Source: Desulfobacteraceae bacterium (GTDB lineage: Bacteria > Desulfobacterota > DSM-4660 > Desulfatiglandales > B25-G16). From it: a DNA stretch of 44,115 nt. The stretch is from contig JAUWNK010000005.1 of the NCBI GenBank assembly GCA_030612685.1, positions 1 through 44,115 of the forward strand, read 5' to 3'. The notes beneath the pieces were generated by a model. The model was not told where the DNA came from, did not search any database, and was given only the letters and a program-made list of their open reading frames with translations. The position numbers and the translations under genes are program-made. Each line of letters begins with the position of its first letter. Within the stretch, counting starts at the first letter, position 1. Of the stretch, positions 16,685-24,678 are shown one piece after another.

Positions 16685-17349
16685 AGTTATTAACCCGGAT
16701 TTTTCTCGCCTCCTTAATAATTGTAAAGATTGTATTAGGCTCTGTTTTTATATACCAGGTAGAACTTGATCCCTTATTATTGGAAAGAAGTGCTATTGCA
16801 TCAGAAGGGGAGCAAAAAGATCCTGAAGGGACAGAAAAGCCCGCCCGGCACCTGCCCGCCATCGCGAAGGCTCAGGCGAAGCAGGCGGGTCGCGAGGCTT
16901 CAGCCGAGGCGGACAGGCCTGCCCGCCATAATTCTGGCGGGGAGGATGAAACTATTGTCAGGAAAGAGGAAATTGATTTGAATTTTCTTATTAAGAAGAG
17001 GGCGGAGCTTAAAGAAGAAGAAGAAGAGCTTGCAAAAAAGAGGGTGGAACTTATGGCCATCCAGGAGGAGATAAATAATAAAATTGTGATACTTACTCAA
17101 TTAAGGAATGAAATCAGAGCTGAGATGACAAGAAAAAAGACAGTTGAGGAGAAGAGACTTAAACACCTTATAAAGGCATATTCGGCCATGAAACCTCAGA
17201 AGGCAGCAAGTTTGATTGAAAAACTGGACATAGGGTTTGCTGTTGAACTTCTTTCTAAGATGAAAGGGGAAATAGTCGGGAATATTCTTTCATTTGTAAA
17301 TATAGAGAAGGCTGCTAAAATAAGTGAAAAGCTTGCTAAACGGCAATAA
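16681..17349 (+). CDS. MotE-like motor chaperone with an inserted palindromic peptide
   Basis: A 222-residue inner-membrane protein: one membrane anchor (about 7-26), a linker, a long coiled coil (about 98-155) and a C-terminal MgtE-N-like helical domain (about 155-222, with AYSAMKPQKAASLIEKLD and ILSFVNIEKAAKISE). This is the layout of MotE, a periplasmic partner of MotC found after fliJ in many operons. Residues of about 53-89, rich in Ala/Pro/Arg/Gly, are encoded by a GC-rich palindromic repeat (16839-16944) inserted in frame. The ATG overlaps the fliJ stop. MotE family is likely; no motC gene is visible here. Confidence 0.72.
   Translation: MKLLTRIFLASLIIVKIVLGSVFIYQVELDPLLLERSAIASEGEQKDPEGTEKPARHLPAIAKAQAKQAGREASAEADRPARHNSGGEDETIVRKEEIDLNFLIKKRAELKEEEEELAKKRVELMAIQEEINNKIVILTQLRNEIRAEMTRKKTVEEKRLKHLIKAYSAMKPQKAASLIEKLDIGFAVELLSKMKGEIVGNILSFVNIEKAAKISEKLAKRQ
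16839..16944. repeat. GC-rich palindromic element inside the MotE-like gene
   Basis: CCCGCCCGGCACCTGCCCGCC and AGGCCTGCCCGCC with a GGCGGGGAGG end flank hairpins such as GGCTCAGGCGAAGCAGGC and GAGGCTTCAGCCGAGGC. It shares CCTGCCCGCCAT and GGCGGGGAGG with the flhF element. Length keeps the frame open, and the right junction GGGGAGGAT matches that in fliH. Confidence 0.65.
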
Positions 17350-17382
17350 AGGGTGGATCAATTCAGTTCGCAGGTGAACAAA

Positions 17383-17925
17383 ATGACCAAATATATATTA
17401 GTTATAATGATACTCTGGCATTTGGTTTTTAGCGCAACCGGCGCATTTGCGGTGAATCCTAAGGATATTGTCACACTAAAAAAAGCAGGGGTAAGTGACA
17501 GTCTAATAAAGGAAATTATCAGCTCAGATGCGATTGTTCGGGCATTAATCTCTGTAGATGAGATTGTTGAGATGAAAGGGGCCAAAATCGGAGATGAGGT
17601 TATTTTAGCAATAATCCAAAAAGGAAGCGCAACTGCCCCTGAATTAGATAAGGAGAATGCTGCGGATAGGGCCCTTATGAGGAAGATAAAGAGGCAGGAA
17701 ATGAAATTAGAGATGCAAAAGAAAGAACTCGATCTTTTAGTGGAATACTTATCAAGGCTTATTACAAATCCTGAGATAACCAAGCTTATACATGAGGGGA
17801 AGATAGCGGGTGAGGATTATGCTGATATCGTTAAATATCTAAAACAGTATGCCAGGGGCGAGGAGACTATAGAGTATGGTGATGAAGGTGATATAATAAT
17901 AGACATAAAGAAATACCATAAATGA
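17383..17925 (+). CDS. Small exported protein of unknown function
   Basis: About 180 residues: signal peptide (MTKYILVIMILWHLVFSATGAFA, given here as its first and last parts MTKYIL and TGAFA), then a helical region where a short pattern DIVTLKKAGVSDSLIKEII repeats loosely as EIVEMKGAKIGDEVILAII. That pattern is seen in many secreted bacterial proteins of unknown role. A coiled coil (about 85-120) and an acidic end follow. ATG 17383 is preferred over GTG 17353 because AGGTG lies 6 bases before it and it starts a clean signal peptide. It follows the MotE-like gene closely, so it probably acts in the envelope near the motor; I do not recognise a named family. Confidence 0.6.
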   Translation: MTKYILVIMILWHLVFSATGAFAVNPKDIVTLKKAGVSDSLIKEIISSDAIVRALISVDEIVEMKGAKIGDEVILAIIQKGSATAPELDKENAADRALMRKIKRQEMKLEMQKKELDLLVEYLSRLITNPEITKLIHEGKIAGEDYADIVKYLKQYARGEETIEYGDEGDIIIDIKKYHK

Positions 17926-17937
17926 AAGTACTTAGCT

Positions 17938-18250
17938 CCGGTGTTTAAACCAGGTGAAATCCAAGGACAGCCGAGACGGCTGTTCTACGGTTATTTGGAC
18001 GTCATGGCATGCAAAAATCGCTCAATTTAGTTAATAGTTGTAACTATTCAGGTTGTCAGGTTCAAGGTTCACAGTTCACAGTTGGGTGCATCCAGGGTGA
18101 CACAGGGCTCACTCTGGACTTCTGTTCTAGACCGCTTAGCGTATGGCAAGAACCGGATGAACTCCGCATTCGTCTCGAAATCGAACCTCTCTTTCATCAT
18201 TTTAACCGTGAACCCCGGAACTTTGAACCTGAGTAGTTACTAATAGTTAA
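17938..18250. repeat. Two adjacent intergenic repeats
   Basis: 17938-18030 matches 10340-10460 (GACAGCCGAGACGGCTGT palindrome and the GGCATGCAAAAATCGCTCAA tail). 18031-18250 is an element with imperfect inverted ends, TTAATAGTTGTAACTATTCA and its counterpart TGAGTAGTTACTAATAGTTAA (first 20 bases of each considered). Its right end is identical over 34 bp, inverted, to the repeat that truncates cheR. The open frame across it is not a gene. Confidence 0.65.
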
Positions 18251-18296
18251 TTATTATTTGAATAACTAATAACGAATAACTTAATTAGATATCACA

Positions 18297-18971
18297 TTAC
18301 CAGAGTTCTTTAAAAGCAAGTATATATTGAGAAATTATGTTTTGAACCTCGGGCGTAATTTCATGGAACTCAATTCCAAGGGACATCTCTTGGTAGTCCC
18401 TACTGATATTTTTTACTTTTCCTGAAACCAAATGTTCATCTTCTATCCCAGGAAATTGAAGCCTCAAAGTAATTTTCTCATCTATCTGGATAGATGGTAA
18501 CTTTTCATCCTCTAACGCCTTTATTCGATAACGACACCCTTTTTTGCTTATGTCCAGGATAACCCCGTGTTTCTCTTCATCCTTAATTTTTATTTTAGCA
18601 GGAAGGAGACAATCCACCCTTACTTGTGAACGGAGATCATGATGTTCAATTATCTTTGGATATTCTACAAATAGTAATTTTATGGGGGTATAAATGGCTT
18701 CAATCAATTTAGATTGGAATCCAAAAACAATACCTTTATATAAATATCGGACAACAATTTGGCTTCCTCGAAAAAGCTTATGTTTAATGCTGCCAAAAGG
18801 CGCATCACTTGGAACCATCGGTGTCTTTATAATTAGATATTCGTCTGGTTCCATCCCAATCAAAACGCTTTTAAAACGATACGCAACTCCCTCGATTTCG
18901 ATTTGTAGCTGGGTACCAGATTCTATAGAAATACGTTTTCCTGTATTATAATCAATATTCTCAATATCCAT
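18297..18971 (-). CDS. YcgR-like flagellar brake (PilZN and PilZ domains)
   Basis: A 224-residue cytoplasmic protein with an N-terminal YcgR-type (PilZN) beta domain (about 10-105) and a C-terminal PilZ domain (about 112-220). The c-di-GMP motifs are R114-x3-R118 and D140-x-S142-x2-G145. In enteric bacteria YcgR bound to c-di-GMP slows the motor by touching FliG or MotA; a like role is inferred. It is the only clear gene on the minus strand, with its own GGAAAG ribosome site before the ATG at 18971. No sigma-54 site is seen upstream of it. It is a different PilZ layout from the gene at 837. Confidence 0.85.
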   Translation of the reverse strand: MDIENIDYNTGKRISIESGTQLQIEIEGVAYRFKSVLIGMEPDEYLIIKTPMVPSDAPFGSIKHKLFRGSQIVVRYLYKGIVFGFQSKLIEAIYTPIKLLFVEYPKIIEHHDLRSQVRVDCLLPAKIKIKDEEKHGVILDISKKGCRYRIKALEDEKLPSIQIDEKITLRLQFPGIEDEHLVSGKVKNISRDYQEMSLGIEFHEITPEVQNIISQYILAFKELW

Positions 18972-19079
18972 AACTTTCTTTCCTTGATGGCCAATTAACC
19001 CTACTATAGCTTTTAAGATAATGTTTTTGGATGCATAGTCCGTATACCATGCAAGATATTGAAAATTACCACTTTAATG

Positions 19080-19306
19080 AAAATGTCAAATGCTTCCGAG
19101 TTCCGCCCCGTCCCGATGGGATCGGGATCAATTCGGGAGAATTTGGAAACAAAACCCAAATGTCAAACCCGCCCGCCTCCCCGCCTGCCGTCCGTCGGGC
19201 AGGTCCTGAGTCCCGCAGAGCGGGACGATGGCGGGCAGGCTCTCCTGTTTAGCTCTTGGGTTTTGACATTCATTTGAACTTTGGGACTTTGGCATTTGTC
19301 ATTCTC
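19080..19306. mobile_element. MITE-like element with inverted ends and an internal GC-rich palindrome
   Basis: AATGTCAAATGC near 19082 is mirrored by GCATTTGTCATT near 19290 (11 of 12), and AACCCAAATGTCAAA by a GGGTTTTGACATT run near 19257. The middle holds the block shared with 10497-10545 and an inverted copy (19170-19240) of the palindrome found inside fliH and flhF. So a GC-rich palindrome sits nested in a larger repeat. Small open frames here are artefacts of it. Confidence 0.6.
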
Positions 19307-19381
19307 AGGATACATTGTCAATCCAAAATTTTTTCTTAAGGTCTATAGATGTCTTCATAGTTATGCAAATGTATTTGAGTA

Positions 19382-19573
19382 TCAAACATAGATATCAAGG
19401 AATGTTCCCTTTTCCCAGAATGCATTGGATTCAGGTTCTTTACTGTTGACAAGTATCACTGTATCTTCAGGATTCTGCGAGGGAAGATAAGCAGTCGAAT
19501 CTTTCTGAAGGGCGTTACCCTTTGGTGAGATAATAGTCATTACTGGCCAATTATTACTAATCTCAATAGTCAT
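19382..19573 (-). CDS. Possible small protein, unknown
   Basis: A 63-codon frame beginning MTIEISNNWPVMTIISPKG. A GGGAG-type site (CTTGGAAGGGAGTAAGA on the minus strand) lies before the ATG, which supports translation. The composition is normal and no repeat overlaps it. I recognise no family. With the 85-codon frame just upstream on the same strand (34 bases away) it could be a tiny operon or the rest of a decayed gene. Confidence 0.35.
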   Translation of the reverse strand: MTIEISNNWPVMTIISPKGNALQKDSTAYLPSQNPEDTVILVNSKEPESNAFWEKGTFLDIYV

Positions 19574-19606
19574 TCTTACTCCCTTCCAAGGTTTAGCAAC
19601 CTTTTA

Positions 19607-19864
19607 TCATAAGAGATTTAAAAAATCAAGATATTCACTCAAACCTCCATCGAAAAAACAATCAGAGATCAGAAATCGAGATGACTTTGGATATTTTTCT
19701 CGCAGTCTTTCTATTTTCATGTCTATTAGTCCCTTTGAACACCTGTTTTGGAAAAACCACTCCCGTTTGATACTCAATAAAACCATATCCTTAAAATCTA
19801 CTCTAAGCATTGGCAAACCATGTCGCTTAATTTTGCCATTTGCCGGAGAAATTGACATTGTCAA
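19607..19864 (-). CDS. Possible small protein or gene remnant, unknown
   Basis: An 85-codon frame (MTMSISPANGKIKRHGLPML at its start). The residue pattern, charged and aromatic in alternation (LLSIKREWFFQN, FLISDCFFDGG), looks protein-like, but no ribosome site precedes the ATG. No known domain recognised. It reads in the same direction as the YcgR-like gene. Confidence 0.3.
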   Translation of the reverse strand: MTMSISPANGKIKRHGLPMLRVDFKDMVLLSIKREWFFQNRCSKGLIDMKIERLREKYPKSSRFLISDCFFDGGLSEYLDFLNLL

Positions 19865-19943
19865 ATAATTGACATGGATGAATTCCAGGATCTTTTTATA
19901 GGCATGCTTTTCTTCCCTTTAACCTTGTCTCACCTTATATAGT

Positions 19944-20090
19944 ATGAAGCTTTATTTTATGCCGCAAGATATTGATATACATCTCAAAAGGATCAGATCA
20001 GATAATTTTGGCAAGAAATTTGCTGGGTTAATAATATATAGGGATTCTCTATTGCAGCCGGATACTATGCCCCAGTTGGACATTATGTAG
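19944..20090 (+). other. Gene-poor stretch with a 48-codon frame, probably decayed
   Basis: ATG 19944 opens a 48-codon frame (MKLYFMPQDIDIHLKRIRSD at its start) that stops at TAG 20088-20090. Another frame from about 20060 to 20240 reads protein-like with one stop (GYYAPVGHYVD, stop, EDTVKPLTGIGEYKSQ). This looks like a decayed gene, but I cannot name it. The candidate sigma-54 site for the FIST operon lies inside. Confidence 0.25.
20008..20024 (+). promoter_or_regulatory. Candidate sigma-54 promoter before the FIST gene
   Basis: TTGGCAAGAAATTTGCT has GG 20010-20011 and GC 20022-20023 with ten bases between. It would start transcription near 20035, leaving a leader of about 340 bases that includes the receiver-gene fragment at 20224-20316. 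The long leader lowers confidence. Confidence 0.45.
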
Positions 20091-20223
20091 ATTGAGAGGA
20101 TACTGTTAAGCCCTTAACGGGTATAGGTGAATATAAAAGTCAAATTCAGAAATTGGTACTTATGATAGGAAACATCTCTATTTCTAAAGACATCCATCCT
20201 AAATTTTCATTAGGGGTCGGATG

Positions 20224-20316
20224 TTGGAAATTAAGAAAGTGAACCATAGAATCGTAGAGTCAGGGAAGGAAGCAATAGACAAAGTAAAGGACGAATATTT
20301 CAATCTCATATTCTTG
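20224..20316 (+). pseudogene. Fragment of a response-regulator receiver gene
   Basis: These 93 bases match 23754-23846 of the intact regulator gene with about 7 differences, giving the peptide ESGKEAIDKVKDEYFNLIFL, which stops just before the phosphoacceptor Asp. Neither the start nor the rest of the gene is present. It is a partial duplicate left in front of the FIST gene. Confidence 0.75.
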
Positions 20317-20377
20317 CTTTATTACTCAAGGATAAGGTGATGATAGAGGGGTAAAACCAAAAAAGGAGGGGAATGTG

Positions 20378-21721
20378 ATGAAGAGATTAGGTAATTTAGT
20401 TGTTCTGGTAGCGGTATTGAGTGTGTGTTCTCCTTTGATTGCGGCACAGGAAGCACAGACACAGGAGAAAGCAGCTTCAGTAAAAATAGGTTATGGTTGG
20501 TCCATAAAGGATGGGGTGAAAGAAGCGGTAAAAGAAGCAATTTCTTCGGTTAATAGCCACCTGGGTAAGACAAGGTCGGATTATGCCCTTCTCTTTTCTA
20601 CTGTTGGTTATGACTCAGAAGATGTTCTCAAACAAGTGAAAAAGCAGTTTGGTAGTGGTGTTAAGATTTATGGGGCAACTTCTTGCCTGGGAGTAATGAC
20701 TAAGGATGGTTTTCATGTGGGCGAAGTTGGCTCATTGGCCATTATGGCCATATCATCAGATAAGATTTCCTTCGGTGTTGGTGGCGCTAACTTAGATCAA
20801 GCTGCTTCGCCAAGACAAGCGGCCAAGCAAGCTATTATTGCAGCCATCAAGGATGCCGGAAAAAGCGAAAAGGATATCCCCAATCTGGTATTGATAACCG
20901 CTGCGCCCGGAAAGGAGGAAGAGATCCTCCTTGGGATTGCAGATGTCATCGGCAAGCGGGTTCCTGTGATCGGAGGTAGCTCGGCAGATAATACTATAGA
21001 GGGATTCTGGAGACAATATGCCAATGACCAGGTCTATAGCAATGGCCTGGCCTTAACCGCTATTTATACAGATTTGACGCTGGGCATAGCATTCCAGAGC
21101 GAATACTACAGAACCATAAAACGAGGTACTGTTACCAGGGCTGAAGGAAGGGTCATCTACGAAATTAATGGCAAACCCGCAGCAGAGGTCTATAATAGGT
21201 GGTTAGGGGGGAAATTAAGCGAGGTGTTAAAAACTGGAGGAACGATTCTTTCAAGGACTACCTTTTATCCCCTGGCAAAGGTTATCAAGGGAGAAGGCGG
21301 AGAGACGCACTACCTTTCTATCCACCCGTTATCTTTTGATCTTCCCGCTAAGTCATTAACTGTCTTTGCTGATATGAAGACAGGGGATAAAATCCAACTC
21401 ATGCGTGGAAACTGGGAACAGCTTCTTAACCGAACAAGGAGAACCAGCCTACAGGCCTTGAGAAATGGAGGCCTCCTTGCAGAGGATGTTGGATTCGGAA
21501 TCTTTACCTTCTGTGCCGGCACTATGTTAGCCATACCTCGAGAAGAGATGCCCAAGATGCCCCTTTTAATCAACAATGCAATAGGAGGGGCGCCTTTTAT
21601 TGGAACATTTACATTTGGAGAACAAGGTTACCTGGCAGGAGTAGGTAATAGACACGGTAACCTGGTGAACTCTATGATTGTCTTTAACAAGGAGTTGTCC
21701 TTGAGAAAAAGTAGTCCCTAA
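20378..21721 (+). CDS. Exported FIST-domain sensory protein
   Basis: A 447-residue protein with a signal peptide (MKRL, hydrophobic 7-20, probable cut after IAA at 23) followed by FIST-N (about 33-240: IYGATSCLGVMT, LITAAPGKEEEIL, VPVIGGSSADN) and FIST-C (about 245-430: YEINGKPAAEVYNRWLG, IGTFTFGEQGY). FIST domains are predicted small-ligand sensors and usually lie in the cytoplasm or fused to kinases; here the protein appears exported. AGGAGGGG lies 7 bases before ATG 20378 (GTG 20375 is the alternative). A membrane histidine kinase follows 13 bases later, so the likely job is to bind a ligand in the periplasm and signal through the kinase. The ligand is unknown. Confidence 0.82.
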   Translation: MKRLGNLVVLVAVLSVCSPLIAAQEAQTQEKAASVKIGYGWSIKDGVKEAVKEAISSVNSHLGKTRSDYALLFSTVGYDSEDVLKQVKKQFGSGVKIYGATSCLGVMTKDGFHVGEVGSLAIMAISSDKISFGVGGANLDQAASPRQAAKQAIIAAIKDAGKSEKDIPNLVLITAAPGKEEEILLGIADVIGKRVPVIGGSSADNTIEGFWRQYANDQVYSNGLALTAIYTDLTLGIAFQSEYYRTIKRGTVTRAEGRVIYEINGKPAAEVYNRWLGGKLSEVLKTGGTILSRTTFYPLAKVIKGEGGETHYLSIHPLSFDLPAKSLTVFADMKTGDKIQLMRGNWEQLLNRTRRTSLQALRNGGLLAEDVGFGIFTFCAGTMLAIPREEMPKMPLLINNAIGGAPFIGTFTFGEQGYLAGVGNRHGNLVNSMIVFNKELSLRKSSP

Positions 21722-21734
21722 GAAGGGGGAGATT

Positions 21735-23663
21735 ATGCTTCTTTTTAAGAAGATAGGTCTAAGGATAACTTTATTTAATAAGATCTTTTTTTCAATAATA
21801 GTATCATTTACTATATTTAGCCTGATTAGCGTAACCCTATTTACCAGACAAAGAACCAGGGCCCTTGAAAACAGTTTGATAGAAGACCACAAACATCATG
21901 CCTTGATAGCATCTATTAATATCGAATCTGGCTATCTGACGCACTATTGGCCATTTGCAACTCTTAAGAAAATCCGTAAGATTAAAGAAGTTGTTTACTG
22001 GAGGATAATTAACCAAAATGGAGAGATATATCTGGCTGACGATGCCAAGATGTGGGGAAAGAGAATATCCGATCCAGCCCTAAGGACAGAGAAGGTGCTG
22101 ATCAAAGACCAAATATTCCCAGAGACTGGCGAGAAGATAAAGGTCATCGTCAATCCACTTAATATAGTTGAGAATGGAAATTGGACATTTTGGCTGGGAT
22201 TTTCTTTAAAATCAGTGATTGAAGCGAGGAGAAGCATAATCCTTACTAACGTTGTCATGATTGCAATAGCTATTATATTTGTAGGTCTTCTCTCCTGGTA
22301 TTTAGCAAAAGGAATTACTATTCCTGTGAGACACCTGGTAGATGGGACAAAGGCTGTATCCAGTGGTAAGCTTGATTACAAAATACCCATAGAGACGAGA
22401 GATGAGATTGGGGAGCTTGCTATTTCATTCAATAAAATGACAGAAAATTTGAAAACATCTCAAGATGAATTGGTAACTGCTAAAGAATATACAGATAACA
22501 TTATTAAGAGCATGATCGATACCCTGCTTGTTGTCGACCCAGATGCCAGGATAAAGACAATTAACAAAGCCACATCTCACCTTTTAGGCTACACAGAAAA
22601 AGAACTCATCGGCAAGCCAGTTGGCGCTATCCTTACGGAAAAAGACTCCATATTTAAAGGCCTTAAATTAGAGAGATTAATAGAGGAAGGGACCATTCGC
22701 GATTATGCTATGAAGTATCGCACAAAGAAGGGCGAAAATATCCCTGTCAGCTTATCTGGCTCAGTGATGAGGGATAAAGATAGGAATTTAGTCGGCATTA
22801 TAGGTATTGCTCGAGATATGCGTGAAATTAAGCGTCTTATGGAGAAAGAGAAGGAACTTGCAGCAGCAACGGCAGCAGCAGAAACTGAAAAGAAAAGGGT
22901 TGCTGAATTGGATAATGCCTGCAAAGAACTCCGAGAAACCCAGGCAAAGCTCATTCAAGCAGGCAAACTCGCAGCAATGGGCACGCTGGGCGCAGGACTT
23001 GCACATCAGTTAAATCAACCACTGGGGGGAATTCGACTCTTTGCCCAAATATTGGAATCGCAAATAGATAAAAATAGTCCGTTGTGGAAAGATCTTTATC
23101 AGATAATAGAACAGGTAGAATATATGACAGATATTATCGACAATATCCAGGGCTTTGCCCGTGCGAGCGAAATCAGGAAAGAGCCCATAGACATAAATGA
23201 GCCAATAGAAAAATCACTTCAACTCGTATCAGTACAATTGAAAGCCCACAAAATTGTGTTGTTAAAAAACCTTGCCCCTGGTTTACCAAAGGTCAATGCT
23301 GATATTAATCAGATGCAACAAATATTCCTGAACTTCATGACAAATGCCAGGGAAGCCATGGATTCAATGCCGGAAAAGGCAATAAAAGAACTGAGAATAA
23401 CTACCAGACTACAGTCCATAGACCAAAGACCAAAGACCAAAAATAATTTTGTAGAAATTATCCTTCAAGATACAGGCCCTGGAATACCCGAGGATATAAA
23501 GGACAGGATATTTGACCCATTCTTTACTACCAAATCACCAAGTAATACTGGATTAGGGCTATCACTCAGCTATGGAATAATCCAGGATCATGGCGGCACA
23601 ATAGAGGTGGATAGCAGGCAAGGGAAGGGAACAACATTTATAGTGAGTCTACCTGCATGTTAG
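21735..23663 (+). CDS. Membrane sensor histidine kinase (HAMP-PAS-HisKA-HATPase)
   Basis: A 642-residue kinase. Membrane segments at about 17-36 and 168-190 enclose a periplasmic domain (37-167). Then come HAMP (about 187-240), PAS (about 254-363), a coiled linker, the phosphoacceptor helix with H424 in AHQLNQPL, and the ATP-binding domain: N box NFMTNAREAM (533-542), G1 DTGPGIP (579-585), F box FDPFFTTK (593-600), G2 NTGLGLSLS (604-612). The kinase appears complete. It lies between an exported FIST protein and a single-domain regulator, suggesting a three-part sensing module. GAAGGGGGAG precedes the ATG. Confidence 0.92.
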   Translation: MLLFKKIGLRITLFNKIFFSIIVSFTIFSLISVTLFTRQRTRALENSLIEDHKHHALIASINIESGYLTHYWPFATLKKIRKIKEVVYWRIINQNGEIYLADDAKMWGKRISDPALRTEKVLIKDQIFPETGEKIKVIVNPLNIVENGNWTFWLGFSLKSVIEARRSIILTNVVMIAIAIIFVGLLSWYLAKGITIPVRHLVDGTKAVSSGKLDYKIPIETRDEIGELAISFNKMTENLKTSQDELVTAKEYTDNIIKSMIDTLLVVDPDARIKTINKATSHLLGYTEKELIGKPVGAILTEKDSIFKGLKLERLIEEGTIRDYAMKYRTKKGENIPVSLSGSVMRDKDRNLVGIIGIARDMREIKRLMEKEKELAAATAAAETEKKRVAELDNACKELRETQAKLIQAGKLAAMGTLGAGLAHQLNQPLGGIRLFAQILESQIDKNSPLWKDLYQIIEQVEYMTDIIDNIQGFARASEIRKEPIDINEPIEKSLQLVSVQLKAHKIVLLKNLAPGLPKVNADINQMQQIFLNFMTNAREAMDSMPEKAIKELRITTRLQSIDQRPKTKNNFVEIILQDTGPGIPEDIKDRIFDPFFTTKSPSNTGLGLSLSYGIIQDHGGTIEVDSRQGKGTTFIVSLPAC

Positions 23664-23696
23664 GTTATCGGTTACCATAAGTATGGAGGGAAAGGA

Positions 23697-24143
23697 ATGA
23701 GGGTCCTTGTAGTTGATGACGCCAAAATCATCCGTGATGCGTTTGAGCGGATATTGGACATTAAGAAAGTGAAGCATAGGCTCGTAGAGTCAGGCAAGGA
23801 AGCAATAGACAAAGTAAAGGGCGAATATTTCAATCTCATATTCCTGGATATAGTGCTGCCGGATATAGATGGCACAGAAGTCTTAAGGGCAATAAGAGAA
23901 ATCAGTCCGGATACACCGGTAGTGATGATGACAGGCTACCCCGTTGAGGCAAAGATACGAGACGCCATAGAACTTGGCGCCGTCGAGTACCTATTTAAAC
24001 CCTTTAATGCAGAAGATATATTCCGCTTAATAGATGAGGTTTCTAATGAGGAAGGCTTGAAGGCCCTTCCAAGGCTGACCTCACAGCAGATCCGGAGAAC
24101 TCGCAATTACCCATCCGGAGAGAAAGCTAAAGAGGCGGACTAA
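23697..24143 (+). CDS. Single-domain response regulator
   Basis: 148 residues: a CheY-like receiver (D7/D8 acidic pair, phosphoacceptor D51, T79, K101 in FKPF) plus a 25-residue basic tail with no output domain (about 122-148). It probably accepts phosphate from the kinase just upstream and acts by protein contact, perhaps on the flagellar motor or as a phosphate relay; the target is inferred. GGAGGGAAAGG lies before the ATG. Bases 23754-23846 are duplicated as a fragment at 20224-20316. Confidence 0.88.
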   Translation: MRVLVVDDAKIIRDAFERILDIKKVKHRLVESGKEAIDKVKGEYFNLIFLDIVLPDIDGTEVLRAIREISPDTPVVMMTGYPVEAKIRDAIELGAVEYLFKPFNAEDIFRLIDEVSNEEGLKALPRLTSQQIRRTRNYPSGEKAKEAD

Positions 24144-24488
24144 AGAAAACCGCATTGGCCTAAAATTGTCCACAAGGGATCTTTTCCATGCCAAAACCTA
24201 TCTTTTTTATCCGGTTTTCATTCCAATCCCCTCGTTCACTGACCCACAACCCATTCAATCCGCCTACGGGCTAACCCTGCATGGTGACTTATTGTACCCG
24301 CCTGCCAATTTCTGTTTCTTATAAAAAATCCGCCGATAGCGCTTTTAGTGCTCAAAGAGGGAAATATTTTCCTTTTGCTACGTTCCAATAGGTAAATTAT
24401 TTCATTTTGAATGTTCACTCCCCTTAGGTTTTATCCCATGCCTTTCTTTAACCTGTTGTATTAATTAAACAATTTTTTATTTCCTGTT

Positions 24489-24505
24489 TTGGTATGACCA
24501 TTGCT
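24489..24505 (+). promoter_or_regulatory. Sigma-54 promoter of the fliK-flgD-flgE operon
   Basis: TTGGTATGACCATTGCT has GG 24491-24492 and GC 24503-24504 with ten bases between. It lies about 175 bases before fliK; the predicted start near 24516 is just before a repeat element (24532-24636), which would then form the leader. Confidence 0.7.
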
Positions 24506-24531
24506 AATTAAATAGTATAGAAAATCCCATT

Positions 24532-24636
24532 TTTTAGACAGGATAGACAGGATGTTCAGGATATAAAGAATATAAGAAAATCTTGTTAATCCTGTTAATC
24601 CTGTCGAAAAACATTCCGCCGCAGGCGGCTAAGTTC
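24532..24636. repeat. 105-base repeat, inverted copy at 36111-36218
   Basis: TTTTTTAGACAGGATAGACA through TTAATCCTGTCGAAAAA to CCGCCGCAGGCGGCTAAGTTC (last 20 bases counted) is found inverted at 36111-36218. It has a small hairpin GCCGCAGGCGGC at one end. The remaining part of 24144-24488 shows no gene. Confidence 0.7.
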
Positions 24637-24678
24637 TTTAGACAAATTCTTTACAAAGTATGAATTAATGAAAAAACT

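Noticed and set aside
18009-18236. Open frame of 75 codons after the small exported protein
   Set aside because: It lies wholly within two repeat elements found elsewhere in the window and has no ribosome site.
19031-19277. Overlapping plus-strand frames of 72-73 codons
   Set aside because: They run through a MITE-like element and its GC-rich palindrome; no protein-like pattern.
24328-24346. CCGCCGATAGC as the -10 of a FliA promoter
   Set aside because: No TAAA-type -35 element at the required distance and no gene directly downstream.
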